Assembly (NCBI GenBank): GCA_001917585.1
Contig: MNEG01000161.1
Coordinates: 1-43,246, forward strand
DNA from: Candidatus Rokubacteria bacterium 13_1_40CM_68_15
GTDB lineage: Bacteria; Methylomirabilota; Methylomirabilia; Rokubacteriales; CSP1-6
Length of the DNA: 43,246 nucleotides
Reading direction: 5' to 3'
Position numbers and translations under genes: made by a program. This document shows, in pieces, positions 32,061 through 41,193 of this stretch (position 1 is the first letter of the stretch; each line of letters opens with the position of its first letter). The notes under the pieces were generated by a model. The model was not told where the DNA came from. It ran no database searches and was given only the letters and a program-made list of their open reading frames with translations.

Positions 32061-32067
32061 AGCAACG

Positions 32068-32487
32068 TTACGGCGCGGAAACCGTGGCGCCGTCGCCCGC
32101 GGCCGAGATCGTGAACGTGCCGAGGGCGGCATTGATGCCGTAAGAGTAATTGCCACTGGGCGTCCACGCCGTACTCGGCGGCGTCGGGATCGCGGCCATG
32201 AACGGACCGGCCGTGATGTTCTGCGCGTTCGTGGCGATCGCTGTCAGCAGATCGAGTGCGCTGGGCAGCACGCCCATGTGGGCCCCCCACGCCGACACGG
32301 CCGAGGCCATACCGCGGATGTCGGCCTGGGCCTTCGCGATGCGCGCCCGCGCCTGCATGTTGGCGTAGAGCGGAACGGCGATGGCGGCCAGGATACCGAT
32401 GATCGCGACGACGATCATCAACTCGATCAGCGTGAAGCCGCGCTGATTGCCCATCATGCAGCGCTTCTTATTCCAAAACGTAATCAT
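32068..32487 (-). CDS. pilA: type IV major pilin PilA
   Basis: This 139-residue prepilin has a 17-residue leader ending QRG and a mature start FTLIELMIVVAIIGILAAIA with Phe+1 and Glu+5. The globular part is short (about 122 mature residues) and has no cysteine pair, resembling the small GspG-like pilins. The ATG at 32487 is chosen because a GGGGGA ribosome binding site precedes it; an internal ATG pair would give a shorter leader. It has its own sigma-54-type promoter and lies downstream of pilR, the usual activator. A hairpin follows its stop. It is probably the main fibre subunit. Confidence 0.94.
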   Translation of the reverse strand: MITFWNKKRCMMGNQRGFTLIELMIVVAIIGILAAIAVPLYANMQARARIAKAQADIRGMASAVSAWGAHMGVLPSALDLLTAIATNAQNITAGPFMAAIPTPPSTAWTPSGNYSYGINAALGTFTISAAGDGATVSAP

Positions 32488-32535
32488 TGCTTCCCCCTTC
32501 GAAAATGGGTTCGGACCCGTCGAGTGGCAACGAGG

Positions 32536-32551
32536 TGCACACCCGGTGCCA
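32536..32551 (-). promoter_or_regulatory. sigma-54 (-24/-12) promoter of pilA
   Basis: The minus strand reads TGGCACCGGGTGTGCA. GG and GC are exactly 10 bases apart, and the sequence matches the consensus TGGCAC-N5-TTGCA at all but one of the fixed bases. The start would be about 32525, some 38 bases before the pilA ATG. pilR, a sigma-54 activator, lies just upstream and leaves about 100 bases for its binding sites. This is the best regulatory match in the window. Confidence 0.85.
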
Positions 32552-32659
32552 CACCTTACAACGGGATGGTCCGGCAGGCATTTCAGGCGCTTAGCGGATC
32601 GAGCACGTGTGGTCAGCCGGGCATGATGACCGCCGCGGTCAGGGAGTTGACGAAAAGCG

Positions 32660-34066
32660 TCAGTCAGGTCGAGGCCCTGCCGTCGGGCGTGGACTCGTGC
32701 GCTGCGCATGCTTCTGGAGCTTGTAGCGGAATTGTCTGAAGCTGAGACCCAGCAACTCGGCGGCGCGGGTCTGGACACCCCCCGTGCGCTCCAGGGCCAT
32801 CTCGATGTAGCGCTGCTCCATGCGATCGAGGACGTCGTCGAGGTTCAGACCTCCCGACGGCAGATCCACCGCGACCTCGTGCACGCTGCGGGGCGCGGCC
32901 AGCGTGGATGGCAAGGCATCCACGCCGAGGACCTCACCGCTGCCGAGCACGATCGCCCGCTCGATGACGTTTTCGAGCTCGCGAATGTTCCCCGGCCAGT
33001 GATAGCGCTCGAGCACGGCGAGCGCGTCGGGCACCACGCCCGTCAGACGCTTGCCGAGCTGGCCGGAGAGCTTCTGGATGAAGTGGGAGACCAGCAGGGG
33101 AATGTCCTCGCGCCGCTCCCGCAAGGGCGGCAGATGGACCGGGATCACGTTGAGCCGATAAAAGAGGTCCTCACGGAGCGACCCGTCGGCCACCGCCTTG
33201 CCGAGATCGCGGTTGGACGCGGCGATGAGCCGAACGTTGATCTTGGTATCACGAGTGTCGCCCACGCGACGGACCTCGCGCTCCTGAATGGTCCGCAGGA
33301 GTTTCACCTGGATCGTCGTCGGGATCTCCGTGATCTCGTCGAGGAAGAGTGTGCCGCCCTCGGCCGACGCGAACAGGCCCTGCGTGCTGGCCACCGCGCC
33401 CGTGAAGGCGCCTCGGACGTGGCCGAACAGCTCCGACTCCATGAGGCCCTCGGGGATGGCGCCGCAGTTCACGGACACGAACGGACCGTGCCGCCGACCG
33501 CCCTCGTGGTGAATGGCGAGGGCGACCAGCTCCTTCCCCGTACCGCTTTCCCCGGTGACCATCACCGTCGAGGTGCCGCCGGCCGCCTTGCGGATGGTGT
33601 CGAACACCTCGAGCATCCGCCGGCTTCGCCCCACGAAGTTCTCGAATCCGCGCTCCTTGGAGAGCTCGCGTTTGAGCGCGATGTTCTCGTCCTGGAGCCG
33701 CTTGCGCTCGAGCGCCTTCTCGATCGTCAGGCGCATCTCGTCGAGCTTGAAGGGTTTGGTGATGTAGTCGTAGGCCCCGAGCTTCATGGCCTCGACCGCG
33801 GTCTCGGTGGAGGCGAAGGCGGTGACGACCACGACCACCGTGCTCGGCGAAAGCTCCTTGGCCGCGCGCAACACGGCGAGGCCGTCGAGCTTGCGCATGC
33901 GCAGGTCGGTGATCACCAGGTCGAAGCTGTCGCTCTTCATCACGTCGACGGCGTTTTCCCCGCCGTCGGCGAGCGTCACGTCATACCCGGCCTGCCGGAG
34001 CGTGATGCTCAAAAGATCGCGCATGCTGCGCTCGTCGTCGACGACGAGAACGCGAGCGGCCGTCAT
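32660..34066 (-). CDS. pilR: sigma-54-dependent response regulator PilR
   Basis: This 468-residue NtrC-family activator has three parts. The receiver domain (1-120) has phospho-acceptor Asp54 in VITDLRM. The AAA+ domain has Walker A GESGTGKE at 172-179 and the sigma-54 contact loop GAFTGA at 219-224. The C-terminal Fis HTH contains RAAELLGLSFRQFRYKLQK. It should activate pilA from the -24/-12 promoter next to it. It overlaps pilS by ATGA. Its partner kinase is broken as written, so phosphorylation may come from elsewhere or be lost. Confidence 0.95.
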   Translation of the reverse strand: MTAARVLVVDDERSMRDLLSITLRQAGYDVTLADGGENAVDVMKSDSFDLVITDLRMRKLDGLAVLRAAKELSPSTVVVVVTAFASTETAVEAMKLGAYDYITKPFKLDEMRLTIEKALERKRLQDENIALKRELSKERGFENFVGRSRRMLEVFDTIRKAAGGTSTVMVTGESGTGKELVALAIHHEGGRRHGPFVSVNCGAIPEGLMESELFGHVRGAFTGAVASTQGLFASAEGGTLFLDEITEIPTTIQVKLLRTIQEREVRRVGDTRDTKINVRLIAASNRDLGKAVADGSLREDLFYRLNVIPVHLPPLRERREDIPLLVSHFIQKLSGQLGKRLTGVVPDALAVLERYHWPGNIRELENVIERAIVLGSGEVLGVDALPSTLAAPRSVHEVAVDLPSGGLNLDDVLDRMEQRYIEMALERTGGVQTRAAELLGLSFRQFRYKLQKHAQRTSPRPTAGPRPD

Positions 34067-35618
34067 CGCGCCACCACGGTGCCGGCCGCAGCCGGCAGGA
34101 CCAGCACGGCGCTGGTGCCGCCACTGGCGCCGTTACGCAGGCTCACGTCGCCGCCGTGATCGCGCACGATCCGGTGCACGAGGGCGAGCCCGAGCCCACT
34201 ACCGCCCGACTTCGTCGAGAAAAATGGCTCGAAGACGTGCGGCTGGTCGGAACTCGGGATGCCGTCCCCGGTGTCGCTGATCACGATGTAGAGCCGGCGG
34301 TCTTCGAGTCCCGCGCCCACGCGGAGCTCACCGCCGTCGGGCATGGCCTCGACCGCGTTCAGGCAGAGATTCCACACCGCCTGCCGAAGCTGCTGAGGGT
34401 CGACCCGCCAGGTCACCACCGTCGGAAACTCGCGGACGATCTTCAGGCTGGGCGGCAGCTCCCGGTGCTCGAGCAGTACGAGCACTTCGTCCAGGATCTC
34501 GGCCACGTTCACGGCCTCGAGCGTCAGCGGCGCCGGCCGGGCGTACTCCAGGAAGTTGCTGATGATGCGATTGAGCCGCTCCGACTCCCGCGAAACGATC
34601 TGTGTCAAGCGATCACGCTCGTCTCTCCCGGGCACGGGCCCCGCCAACGCCTCGATGGCGCCGGTCATCGAGGCGAGGGGGTTGCGGATCTCGTGGGCGA
34701 TGTTGGCGGCCATCCGTCCGACGGTGGCCAGGCGATCGGCCTGGCGCATTCGGGTCTCCATCTCGCGGATCTCGGACAGGTCCTCGCAAATGGCGATCAT
34801 CCCGAGGCGGTGACCGTCGCCCGAGCGGAGCGTGGAGAACGTGAACCGGACGGGAATGACGGCGCCGTCCCGCCGGGTCAGGCTCGTCTCGTGCCGCGCC
34901 GGTGTCCGAGGGTGGTGGCCGACCGGCCGGTGATCTCCTCGGCCGCCGGGTTCAGCGCGGTCACCGTGTGCTCGCGATCGAGGCCGATGAGGCCGGTGCC
35001 CACGGAGTTGAGGATCACCGCCTTGAAGGCCTGGAGGTCCTGAAGGTCGTGGCGCTGGCGCTCCAATTCCTGTCGCGTCGTCCGGTACTGTTCGGCGAGT
35101 CCGCCGGCGACGATGGCGACGATGAGGAACGTGCCCGCGTTCAGGAAGATGGTGAGGACTTCCAGCGCGGTCGTCTCGTGGGGCGGCTCGAAGAACGCCG
35201 TCACCGGGAAGATCGTGCGGGCGAACACGAGGCCCGTGTAGAGAAGGCTGCCGGCCGCCGCCATGGCCAACGCACCTGCGCGGGGCAGCAGCACGCAGGA
35301 GGCCGTGACCGAGAGGACATAGAGGAAGGCGTAGATCGATCGGGGACCACCAGTGGCGGCGACGACGGCCGTCACCAGGACGACGTCGAGGAGGCACAAC
35401 AGCCACGCGACCCTCCGGGGTTGGGTCAGCGGGGGCAACAGCAGCAGGCCCCCCGACGTGACGACGACGACGAACAACGCCAGGGCAAGGATGCCCGAAC
35501 CCGTGCCGGGCCCGAGTTCGCCAGGCAGGAACGGCGCCATGATGAGCAGCAGTTCGGCGATGCCCAGGCGCGCCCAGGCAAAGAGGCGGAGCAGGCGATT
35601 GACGTCGAACACCGTCAC
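34063..35618 (-). pseudogene. pilS: sensor histidine kinase PilS, frameshifted with a probable internal deletion
   Basis: Two frames make one PilS-type kinase. The first starts at the GTG at 35618, has about six membrane helices and the start of a PAS domain (SVGTGLIGLDREHTVTALNP, EEITGRSATTLG), and stops at 34878. The second resumes at TPARHETSLTRRDG and contains the H-box ANIAHEIRNPLASM with the phospho-His, the N-box LNAVEAM and the ATP-binding DTGDGIPSS. The break is at about 34896-34912, where the family usually has 20-30 more PAS residues. As written, the kinase half cannot be made from the membrane half. Sequencing error, true decay and split proteins are all possible. Confidence 0.87.
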
Positions 35619-35652
35619 GGGCCGTCGTCTCGGGGCTGCGTCTGCAAGGCGC

Positions 35653-36870
35653 CTACTTGATCAACGTCACCATGCGGAAGATCGGCAGATACATGGCGAC
35701 GACGAGGCCACCGACGATCACGCCGAGGAACACGATCATGAGCGGCTCCAGGAGCGACGTCAGGGCGGTGACGGCCGCGTCCACTTCGTCGTCGTAAAAG
35801 TCGGCAATTTTCCCCAGCATCTGGTCGAGCGCGCCGGTGTTCTCACCGACGCTGATCATGTGCACCACCATGGGAGGGAACACCGGCGAGGCGCGCAGTG
35901 GCTCGGCCAGCGTCCGACCAGCCGTCACCGCGGCCCGGGCCGACATGACCGCCTTCTCGACGACCCGGTTACCGGCCGAGCGGGCGGTGATGCGCAGGCC
36001 CTCCAGGATCGGGACACCGGACGAGATCAGCGTGCCGAGGGTGCGGGTGAACCGGGCCACCGCGACCTTTCGCACGAGCATGCCGACGACGGGGACCTTC
36101 AGCATGAGCGCGTCGATGACCTGGCTACCCTGGTCGGTCGAGTAATACTTCTTGAAGGCGAAGATGAACCCGGCCAGCGCCGCGACGATGAACAGCACGT
36201 ACTGGCGCGTGAAGTCGGAAATCGCTAGCACGATCTTGGTGGGCAGCGGCAGCTCGGCGCCCATGTTCCGGAACATGGACGCGAAGGTCGGAATGACGAA
36301 CGTCATCATGAAGATGATGACGAGGACGGCCACGCTGATGATGGTGAGGGGGTACACCATCGCGCTCTTGACCTTGCGTTTGAGGGCGGCGGCCTTCTCG
36401 ATGTAGCCCGAGAGACGTTGGAGGACGACGTCGAGCACACCGCCCGACTCACCGACCTGGATCATGTTGGTGAAGAGGTCGTCGAAGGTCTTGGGGAACT
36501 TCCGAAAGGAGTCGGCGAGCGTGCCACCGCCCTCGACGTCACGCGCGATGCGCGTCGTCACTTCGCGCAGCGTCTTCGACTCGCTCTGCTCGCCGAGGAT
36601 GGTGAGACACTGCGCGATCGGCAAGCCGGCGTCGACCATGGTCGAGAACTGCCGGGTGTAGATGGCGAGGTCCTTGTCGCTGACCCTGCCCCCGAACTGC
36701 TTGGCGAAGGAGAAGGTGAATCCGCCCGTCTTGGCCTTCTTCTCCTGCACGGCGGTGGCGACGACACCCCTCGACCTGAGCTGGGCCACGGCCGCCATGC
36801 GGTCGGCTGCCTCCAGCTCACCGGCCACCGCTCCGGCTCCTGTCCGTCCCCGGTAGGCATAGACCGCCAT
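35653..36870 (-). CDS. pilC: type IV pilus inner-membrane platform protein PilC
   Basis: This 405-residue protein has two GspF domains. The first is around 70-190 (AIYTRQFSTMVDAGLPIAQCL, GTLADSFRKFPKTFDDLFTNMIQVGESGGVL) and the second around 275-395 (FTRTLGTLISSGVPILEGL, SVGENTGALDQML). Three membrane helices lie near 170-190, 215-240 and 375-395. PilC is the rotor on which PilB and PilT act. It starts 9 bases after pilT. Confidence 0.96.
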   Translation of the reverse strand: MAVYAYRGRTGAGAVAGELEAADRMAAVAQLRSRGVVATAVQEKKAKTGGFTFSFAKQFGGRVSDKDLAIYTRQFSTMVDAGLPIAQCLTILGEQSESKTLREVTTRIARDVEGGGTLADSFRKFPKTFDDLFTNMIQVGESGGVLDVVLQRLSGYIEKAAALKRKVKSAMVYPLTIISVAVLVIIFMMTFVIPTFASMFRNMGAELPLPTKIVLAISDFTRQYVLFIVAALAGFIFAFKKYYSTDQGSQVIDALMLKVPVVGMLVRKVAVARFTRTLGTLISSGVPILEGLRITARSAGNRVVEKAVMSARAAVTAGRTLAEPLRASPVFPPMVVHMISVGENTGALDQMLGKIADFYDDEVDAAVTALTSLLEPLMIVFLGVIVGGLVVAMYLPIFRMVTLIK

Positions 36871-36879
36871 CGTGTCCTC

Positions 36880-38010
36880 CTAGCGCCGTGCGAAGGGCGA
36901 GCCGCTGCCGGCCGCTGCCGGTGCGGGCGCCGCGCCGGCTCCCGCGCTGTCGTGCGCCAGCAGCTGGGCCAGCTCCTCCGGAATCGTCGAGCGGTTCATC
37001 CCATCCTCGCGGGTGATGAGCCGCCGCCGGATGAGATCGGCCAGCGACTGGTTCATCGTCTGCATGCCGTACTTCGATCCCGACTGGATCGAGGAGTAGA
37101 TCTGGTGGATTTTTTCCTCGCGGATCAGGTTCCGGATGGCCGGGGTCGCCACCATGATCTCCATGGACATCGCGCGCCCCCCGCCGATCTTCGGCACCAG
37201 CGTCTGCGACAGCACGCCCTCCAGCACGAGCGAGAGCTGGGCGCGGACCTGGGACTGCTGGGCGGTCGGGAAGACGTCGATGATTCGGTTGATCGTCTGG
37301 GCGCAGGAGTTCGTGTGCAGGGTCCCGAAGGTCAGGTGGCCGGTCTCGGCGATGGTGATGGCGGCGGCGATCGTCTCCAGGTCGCGCATCTCGCCCACCA
37401 GCACGACGTCCGGATCCTGACGAAGGATGGCCTTCAATGCGTTCTTGAACGACTGGGTGTCGGCGAAGACCTCGCGCTGGTTGACCAGGCACTTCTTGTG
37501 GGGATGGACGAACTCGATCGGGTCCTCGATCGTCATGATGTGCTCGGCGCGCTCGTTGTTGATCTTGTCGACCATGGCCGCGAGCGTCGTCGATTTGCCG
37601 GATCCGGTCGGTCCCGTGACGAGCACCAGCCCCTTGGGACGGTCGGCGAGCTCCTGCACGACGCGCGGGAGGCCCAGCTCATCGAACGTGCGGATCTTGT
37701 ACGGAATGACGCGGATGGCCGCCCCGACCGCGCCGCGCTGCCGGTACACGTTGCAGCGGAAGCGCGCGAGGCCTTGAATGCCGAAGGACAGGTCGAGCTC
37801 GCTTTCCTCTTCGAACTTCTGCTTCTGACCCTCGTTGAGCACGCTGTAGGCGAGGCGTTGCGTGTCCTGGGGCGCGAGCACTTCGAATTGCGTCAGCGAC
37901 ATGAGCTTGCCAGCCACCCGGATCTGCGGGTGCGTACCGGTCGTGAGGTGGAGGTCGGAGCCTCCACGCTCCACCAGGATCTGCAGCAGGTCCGCCATGT
38001 TGGCCGCCAT
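36880..38010 (-). CDS. pilT: type IV pilus retraction ATPase PilT
   Basis: This 376-residue hexameric ATPase disassembles the pilus. It has Walker A GPTGSGKST, the Asp box TIEDPIEFVH, Walker B VLVGEMRDLETI and the His box GHLTFGTLHTNS. The C-terminal AIRNLIREEKIHQIYS motif, needed for retraction in the family, is present. An AAGGAGGG ribosome binding site precedes the ATG at 38010. An Ala/Pro-rich tail is extra. It lies 19 bases after pilB. Confidence 0.96.
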   Translation of the reverse strand: MAANMADLLQILVERGGSDLHLTTGTHPQIRVAGKLMSLTQFEVLAPQDTQRLAYSVLNEGQKQKFEEESELDLSFGIQGLARFRCNVYRQRGAVGAAIRVIPYKIRTFDELGLPRVVQELADRPKGLVLVTGPTGSGKSTTLAAMVDKINNERAEHIMTIEDPIEFVHPHKKCLVNQREVFADTQSFKNALKAILRQDPDVVLVGEMRDLETIAAAITIAETGHLTFGTLHTNSCAQTINRIIDVFPTAQQSQVRAQLSLVLEGVLSQTLVPKIGGGRAMSMEIMVATPAIRNLIREEKIHQIYSSIQSGSKYGMQTMNQSLADLIRRRLITREDGMNRSTIPEELAQLLAHDSAGAGAAPAPAAAGSGSPFARR

Positions 38011-38029
38011 GAACCCTCCTTGGTTCGAT

Positions 38030-39772
38030 TTACTCGGCTACGGTGACGCGCAACACTTCCTCCACCGTGGTCGTGCCGGCCAGCACCTTGAGGAGCCCGG
38101 CCTGACGCAGCGTCTTCATGCCCTGAGCCTGCGCCATCGCTCGGATGTCGGTCACGGCGGCGTTCTTCAGGATCAGACCGCGGATCTCCTGGGTGACCGG
38201 CATCACCTCGTAGAGGGCCACCCGTCCCTTCATTCCCGTGAAGCTGCACGCCGCGCAGCCCCGGCCCTTGTAGAACTGCGTCCGGCCGAGGCCGGTGAGC
38301 ACGTGACCGTAGGGCACCAGGCTTTCCTCGTCGGCCTCGTACGGCTCGCGGCACTCCGTGCAAACCTTGCGGCCCAGGCGCTGGGCCATCACCAGCAGCA
38401 GCGACGAGGCGACCAGGAACGGGGGGATGCCCATGTCGATGAGTCGGGCGATCGTCGAGGGCGAGTCGTTGGTGTGCAGCGTCGAGAAGACCAGGTGGCC
38501 GGTGAGCGCGGCGCGGATCGAGATCTGCGCCGTTTCTAGATCGCGCGTCTCACCGACCAGGATCACGTCGGGGTCCTGGCGCAGGAAGGCGCGCAGCGCC
38601 GAGGCGAACGTGCGTCCGATCGAGTCGTTGATCTGGACCTGGTTGACGCCCTTGAGGTTGTACTCGACCGGGTCCTCGGCGGTCATGATGTTGTGCGCGG
38701 GCGAGTTGATCGTGTGGATGGCCGAGTAGAGCGTCGTCGTCTTGCCCGAGCCCGTCGGCCCCGTGATCAGGATCATCCCGTAGGGCTGGCGGATCACCTT
38801 CTCGAACTGCTCGAGCGACCCGGCATCGAAGCCGAGCTTGGTCAGGTCGAGCTGCAGGGCGTCCTTGTCGAGGATTCGGAGGACGGCCTTCTCGCCGAAG
38901 ATGGTGGGGAGGACCGACACGCGGAAGTCGATCTCGCGCGTGTGATGGCGCAGCTTGATTCTTCCGTCCTGGGGGACCCGGCGCTCGGCGATATCCAGGC
39001 TCGACATGATCTTGAGCCGCGAGATGATCGCCGCCTCCAGCCGTTTGGGCGGCGAGAGGCTCTCGTGCAGCACGCCGTCGATGCGGAACCGGATGCGAAA
39101 GACCTTCTCGTACGGCTCCCAGTGGATGTCGCTGGCGCCCTTCTGGATGGCGTCGACCAGCACCATGTTGACCAGCTTCACCACCGGCGCCTCGTCGGCC
39201 GACTCCTTCAGCTCGAAGACGTCGACCTTGCCGCTGCGCTCCTCGTCGTCGTCCACGACCTCGACGTTGCTGACCTGATCCTCCGACAGCTCCGTGAGCA
39301 CGTCGGTGATCGCCGTGCCCTGGCTGTCGTAGTTGCGCTCGATCGCCCGGCGGATGGACGCCTGCGACGCCACGACCGGCAGGACTTGCAGGTTGGTCAT
39401 GAACGAGACGTCGTCGAGCGCGAAGACGTTCGTCGGGTCGGCCATGGCCAGCGTCAGCGTGTTAGCGGCACGCTTGACCGGAAGCACCTCGTACTTCTTG
39501 GCGATCTGCGGTGGCACGAGGCGAAGGATGCCGGGATCGATGTCGAGCTGGGACAGCGTGATGGACGGGATGCCGTACTGTCGGGAAAGGAAACCGGTGA
39601 GCTGTTCCTCGTTGACGAGCTTGAGCCGGACGAGGACCGATCCTAGCTTTTCAGTGGTGCCCTTCTGTTCGGCGAGCGCACGCTGCAGCTGTTCCTGTTT
39701 GACGAGCCCTTCGGCGACCAGGAGATCTCCCAACCGCCGGTTCACAGGCTGCCCCAGCCTGATTTGCCCCAT
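38030..39772 (-). CDS. pilB: type IV pilus extension ATPase PilB
   Basis: This 580-residue ATPase powers pilus assembly. An N-terminal MshEN-like domain (about 5-150; LGDLLVAEGLVKQEQLQRAL, GIPSITLSQLDIDPGILRLVP) may bind cyclic-di-GMP in some homologues. The core has Walker A GPTGSGKTT, the Asp box TAEDPVEYNL, Walker B VILVGETRDLET, HLVFSTLHTND, and the zinc-finger cysteines in CTEC and GCAAC. It begins the pilBTCSRA series, 9 bases after the macro-domain gene, so the pil operon may share that gene's promoter. Confidence 0.96.
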   Translation of the reverse strand: MGQIRLGQPVNRRLGDLLVAEGLVKQEQLQRALAEQKGTTEKLGSVLVRLKLVNEEQLTGFLSRQYGIPSITLSQLDIDPGILRLVPPQIAKKYEVLPVKRAANTLTLAMADPTNVFALDDVSFMTNLQVLPVVASQASIRRAIERNYDSQGTAITDVLTELSEDQVSNVEVVDDDEERSGKVDVFELKESADEAPVVKLVNMVLVDAIQKGASDIHWEPYEKVFRIRFRIDGVLHESLSPPKRLEAAIISRLKIMSSLDIAERRVPQDGRIKLRHHTREIDFRVSVLPTIFGEKAVLRILDKDALQLDLTKLGFDAGSLEQFEKVIRQPYGMILITGPTGSGKTTTLYSAIHTINSPAHNIMTAEDPVEYNLKGVNQVQINDSIGRTFASALRAFLRQDPDVILVGETRDLETAQISIRAALTGHLVFSTLHTNDSPSTIARLIDMGIPPFLVASSLLLVMAQRLGRKVCTECREPYEADEESLVPYGHVLTGLGRTQFYKGRGCAACSFTGMKGRVALYEVMPVTQEIRGLILKNAAVTDIRAMAQAQGMKTLRQAGLLKVLAGTTTVEEVLRVTVAE

Positions 39773-39781
39773 TTAACCTTT

Positions 39782-40318
39782 CTACGATACTCCCCCCAGT
39801 CGCTTCAATGTCTCCGTAAAGGCTCGGTACGCGTCATCTTGATACAGGACGAACACGACCCGTTTCAGACTGGAGTGACCAGCCTTTAGGTGCCCCACCA
39901 CCTCCTTCAGCATCGCCTCCGCCGACGCCGAGGGCGGAACGTGCCCGACCCCCGTTCCGAACGCTGGAAGGGCCAGCGAGGTGATCCGGTGCTTGTCGGC
40001 GAGAGCGAGCACCGCCTTGGTGGTTCGCCCCACGGCGTCCGCGTCGGTCTTGCCATCCGGACCCATGATGGCGGCGTGAATCACGTGAGTGGCGCGCAGA
40101 TTGCCGCCCGGCGTGAGGACCGCCTCGCCGACTTCCACCGGGCCCTGACGTATCGCCTCTTCCTCGATGATGACCCCGCCCTTGCGCTTGATGGTGGCGG
40201 CAACGCCCGATCCCATGGTGAGGTTCGAATTGGCGGCGTTGGCCACGGCGTCGACGTCCCAGTCCGTGATGTCGCCGCGCTCGATCGCGATGCTCGCTTG
40301 GCCGATCTTGAGCTTCAT
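39782..40318 (-). CDS. macro-domain protein (ADP-ribose-binding)
   Basis: This 178-residue single-domain protein has the macro fold: IERGDITDWDVDAVANAANSNL, MGSGVAATIKRKGG, HVIHAAIMGPDGKTD, and LALPAFGTGVGHVPP. Members bind or hydrolyse ADP-ribose derivatives or O-acetyl-ADP-ribose. The asparagine-rich NAANSNL segment is intact, so binding is likely. The ATG at 40318 is 2 bases after the mazG stop and has an AGGG site within mazG. The pair mazG-macro would both act on nucleotide-derived damage products. This is inference. Confidence 0.87.
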   Translation of the reverse strand: MKLKIGQASIAIERGDITDWDVDAVANAANSNLTMGSGVAATIKRKGGVIIEEEAIRQGPVEVGEAVLTPGGNLRATHVIHAAIMGPDGKTDADAVGRTTKAVLALADKHRITSLALPAFGTGVGHVPPSASAEAMLKEVVGHLKAGHSSLKRVVFVLYQDDAYRAFTETLKRLGGVS

Positions 40319-40320
40319 GG

Positions 40321-41129
40321 TCAGCCCTGCTCGCTCCGCCGCTCGTCGGCCTTCGCTGCCTGCCACGACTCCTCCAGTTCCTCTTGCGACACGCTGGCTA
40401 CGGACTTCCCTCGGGCGCTCAGTTCGGCCTCCATGTGCGTGAACCGTCGGTGAAATTTTTCGATCGCCCCGGTCAGCGCGTCCTCAGCGTCCAGGGACGC
40501 CAGCCGCGCCACGTTTACCAGAGAGAACAACACGTCGCCGAGCTCCTCCTTGATGCGAGCGCGGTCGCCGCCGGCCACGGCGGCCGCCACTTCCTGCATC
40601 TCCTCCTCCACCTTCGACCACGCGGCACGAGCATCGGGCCAGTCGAAATGGACGCGTGCGGCTTTGGCCTGGGTGCGCTGAGCGCGCAGGAGCGCCGGTA
40701 GCGCACGCGGGATACCGTCGATGACCGAGCGGGTTCGCCCGGCATCCGCTGCCTCGCGCTGTTTCAACGCCTCCCACTGCTCGAGCGCCTGCGTCGGCGT
40801 GTCGACCGGGGCGCCGCCGAAGACGTGAGGATGGCGTCCGACCATCTTATCGTTCAGGCGGCGGAGCACGTCTTTCATCGTGAACTCGTCGTGCTCGGCG
40901 GCGATCTGCGAATGGAACACCACCTGGAAGAGAAGATCTCCGAGCTCTTCCTGGAGATGCTCACCGCCGCCATCCAGCGCTTCGAGGACCTCGTAAGCTT
41001 CTTCGAGGAGGTACGGCTTGAGGGAGGCCCCGCCGTTTGTTCGCGATCCCATGGGCATCCGCCCGGCCCACGGAGCCGCGCCATGATTGCGAGAAGGCGC
41101 TCGAAGAGGGGACCGGCGGACTCGATCAT
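40321..41129 (-). pseudogene. mazG: nucleoside triphosphate pyrophosphohydrolase MazG, frameshifted near the N-terminus
   Basis: The first frame starts at ATG 41129 and reads FERLLAIMARLRGPGGCPWDREQT, the MazG N-terminus. Similarity continues in another frame at ASLKPYLLEEAYEVLEALDGGG, so a 1-2 base indel lies at about 41026-41037, beside a run of G's. The second frame holds both MazG domains, with the EE..E metal site in LLEEAYEVLEA and EEMQEVAAA followed by ELGDVLFSL. An ATG at 41058 could restart translation and give 245 residues that lack only the N-terminal part. MazG hydrolyses NTPs and limits (p)ppGpp and mutagenic nucleotides. A homopolymer sequencing error is quite possible. Confidence 0.85.
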
Positions 41130-41151
41130 GTCCTTACCTGACGGTCAAGCG

Positions 41152-41157
41152 ATTATA
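41152..41157 (-). promoter_or_regulatory. candidate -10 box of the mazG transcript
   Basis: A perfect TATAAT on the minus strand ends 22 bases before the mazG ATG. An AAGGA ribosome binding site lies between. No good -35 hexamer is found 16-18 bases upstream. The gap to the divergent DUF1844 gene is 64 bases. Confidence 0.45.
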
Positions 41158-41193
41158 CAGCAACGATTCTCTGCGTATGCTACGAAGGCAGCG

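Noticed and set aside
30838-32739. A 633-codon plus-strand frame opposite the TMTC-like gene and pilA
   Set aside because: Its composition (Arg, Gln, His, Gly) is that of reversed GC-rich coding sequence, and it crosses the pilA promoter region.
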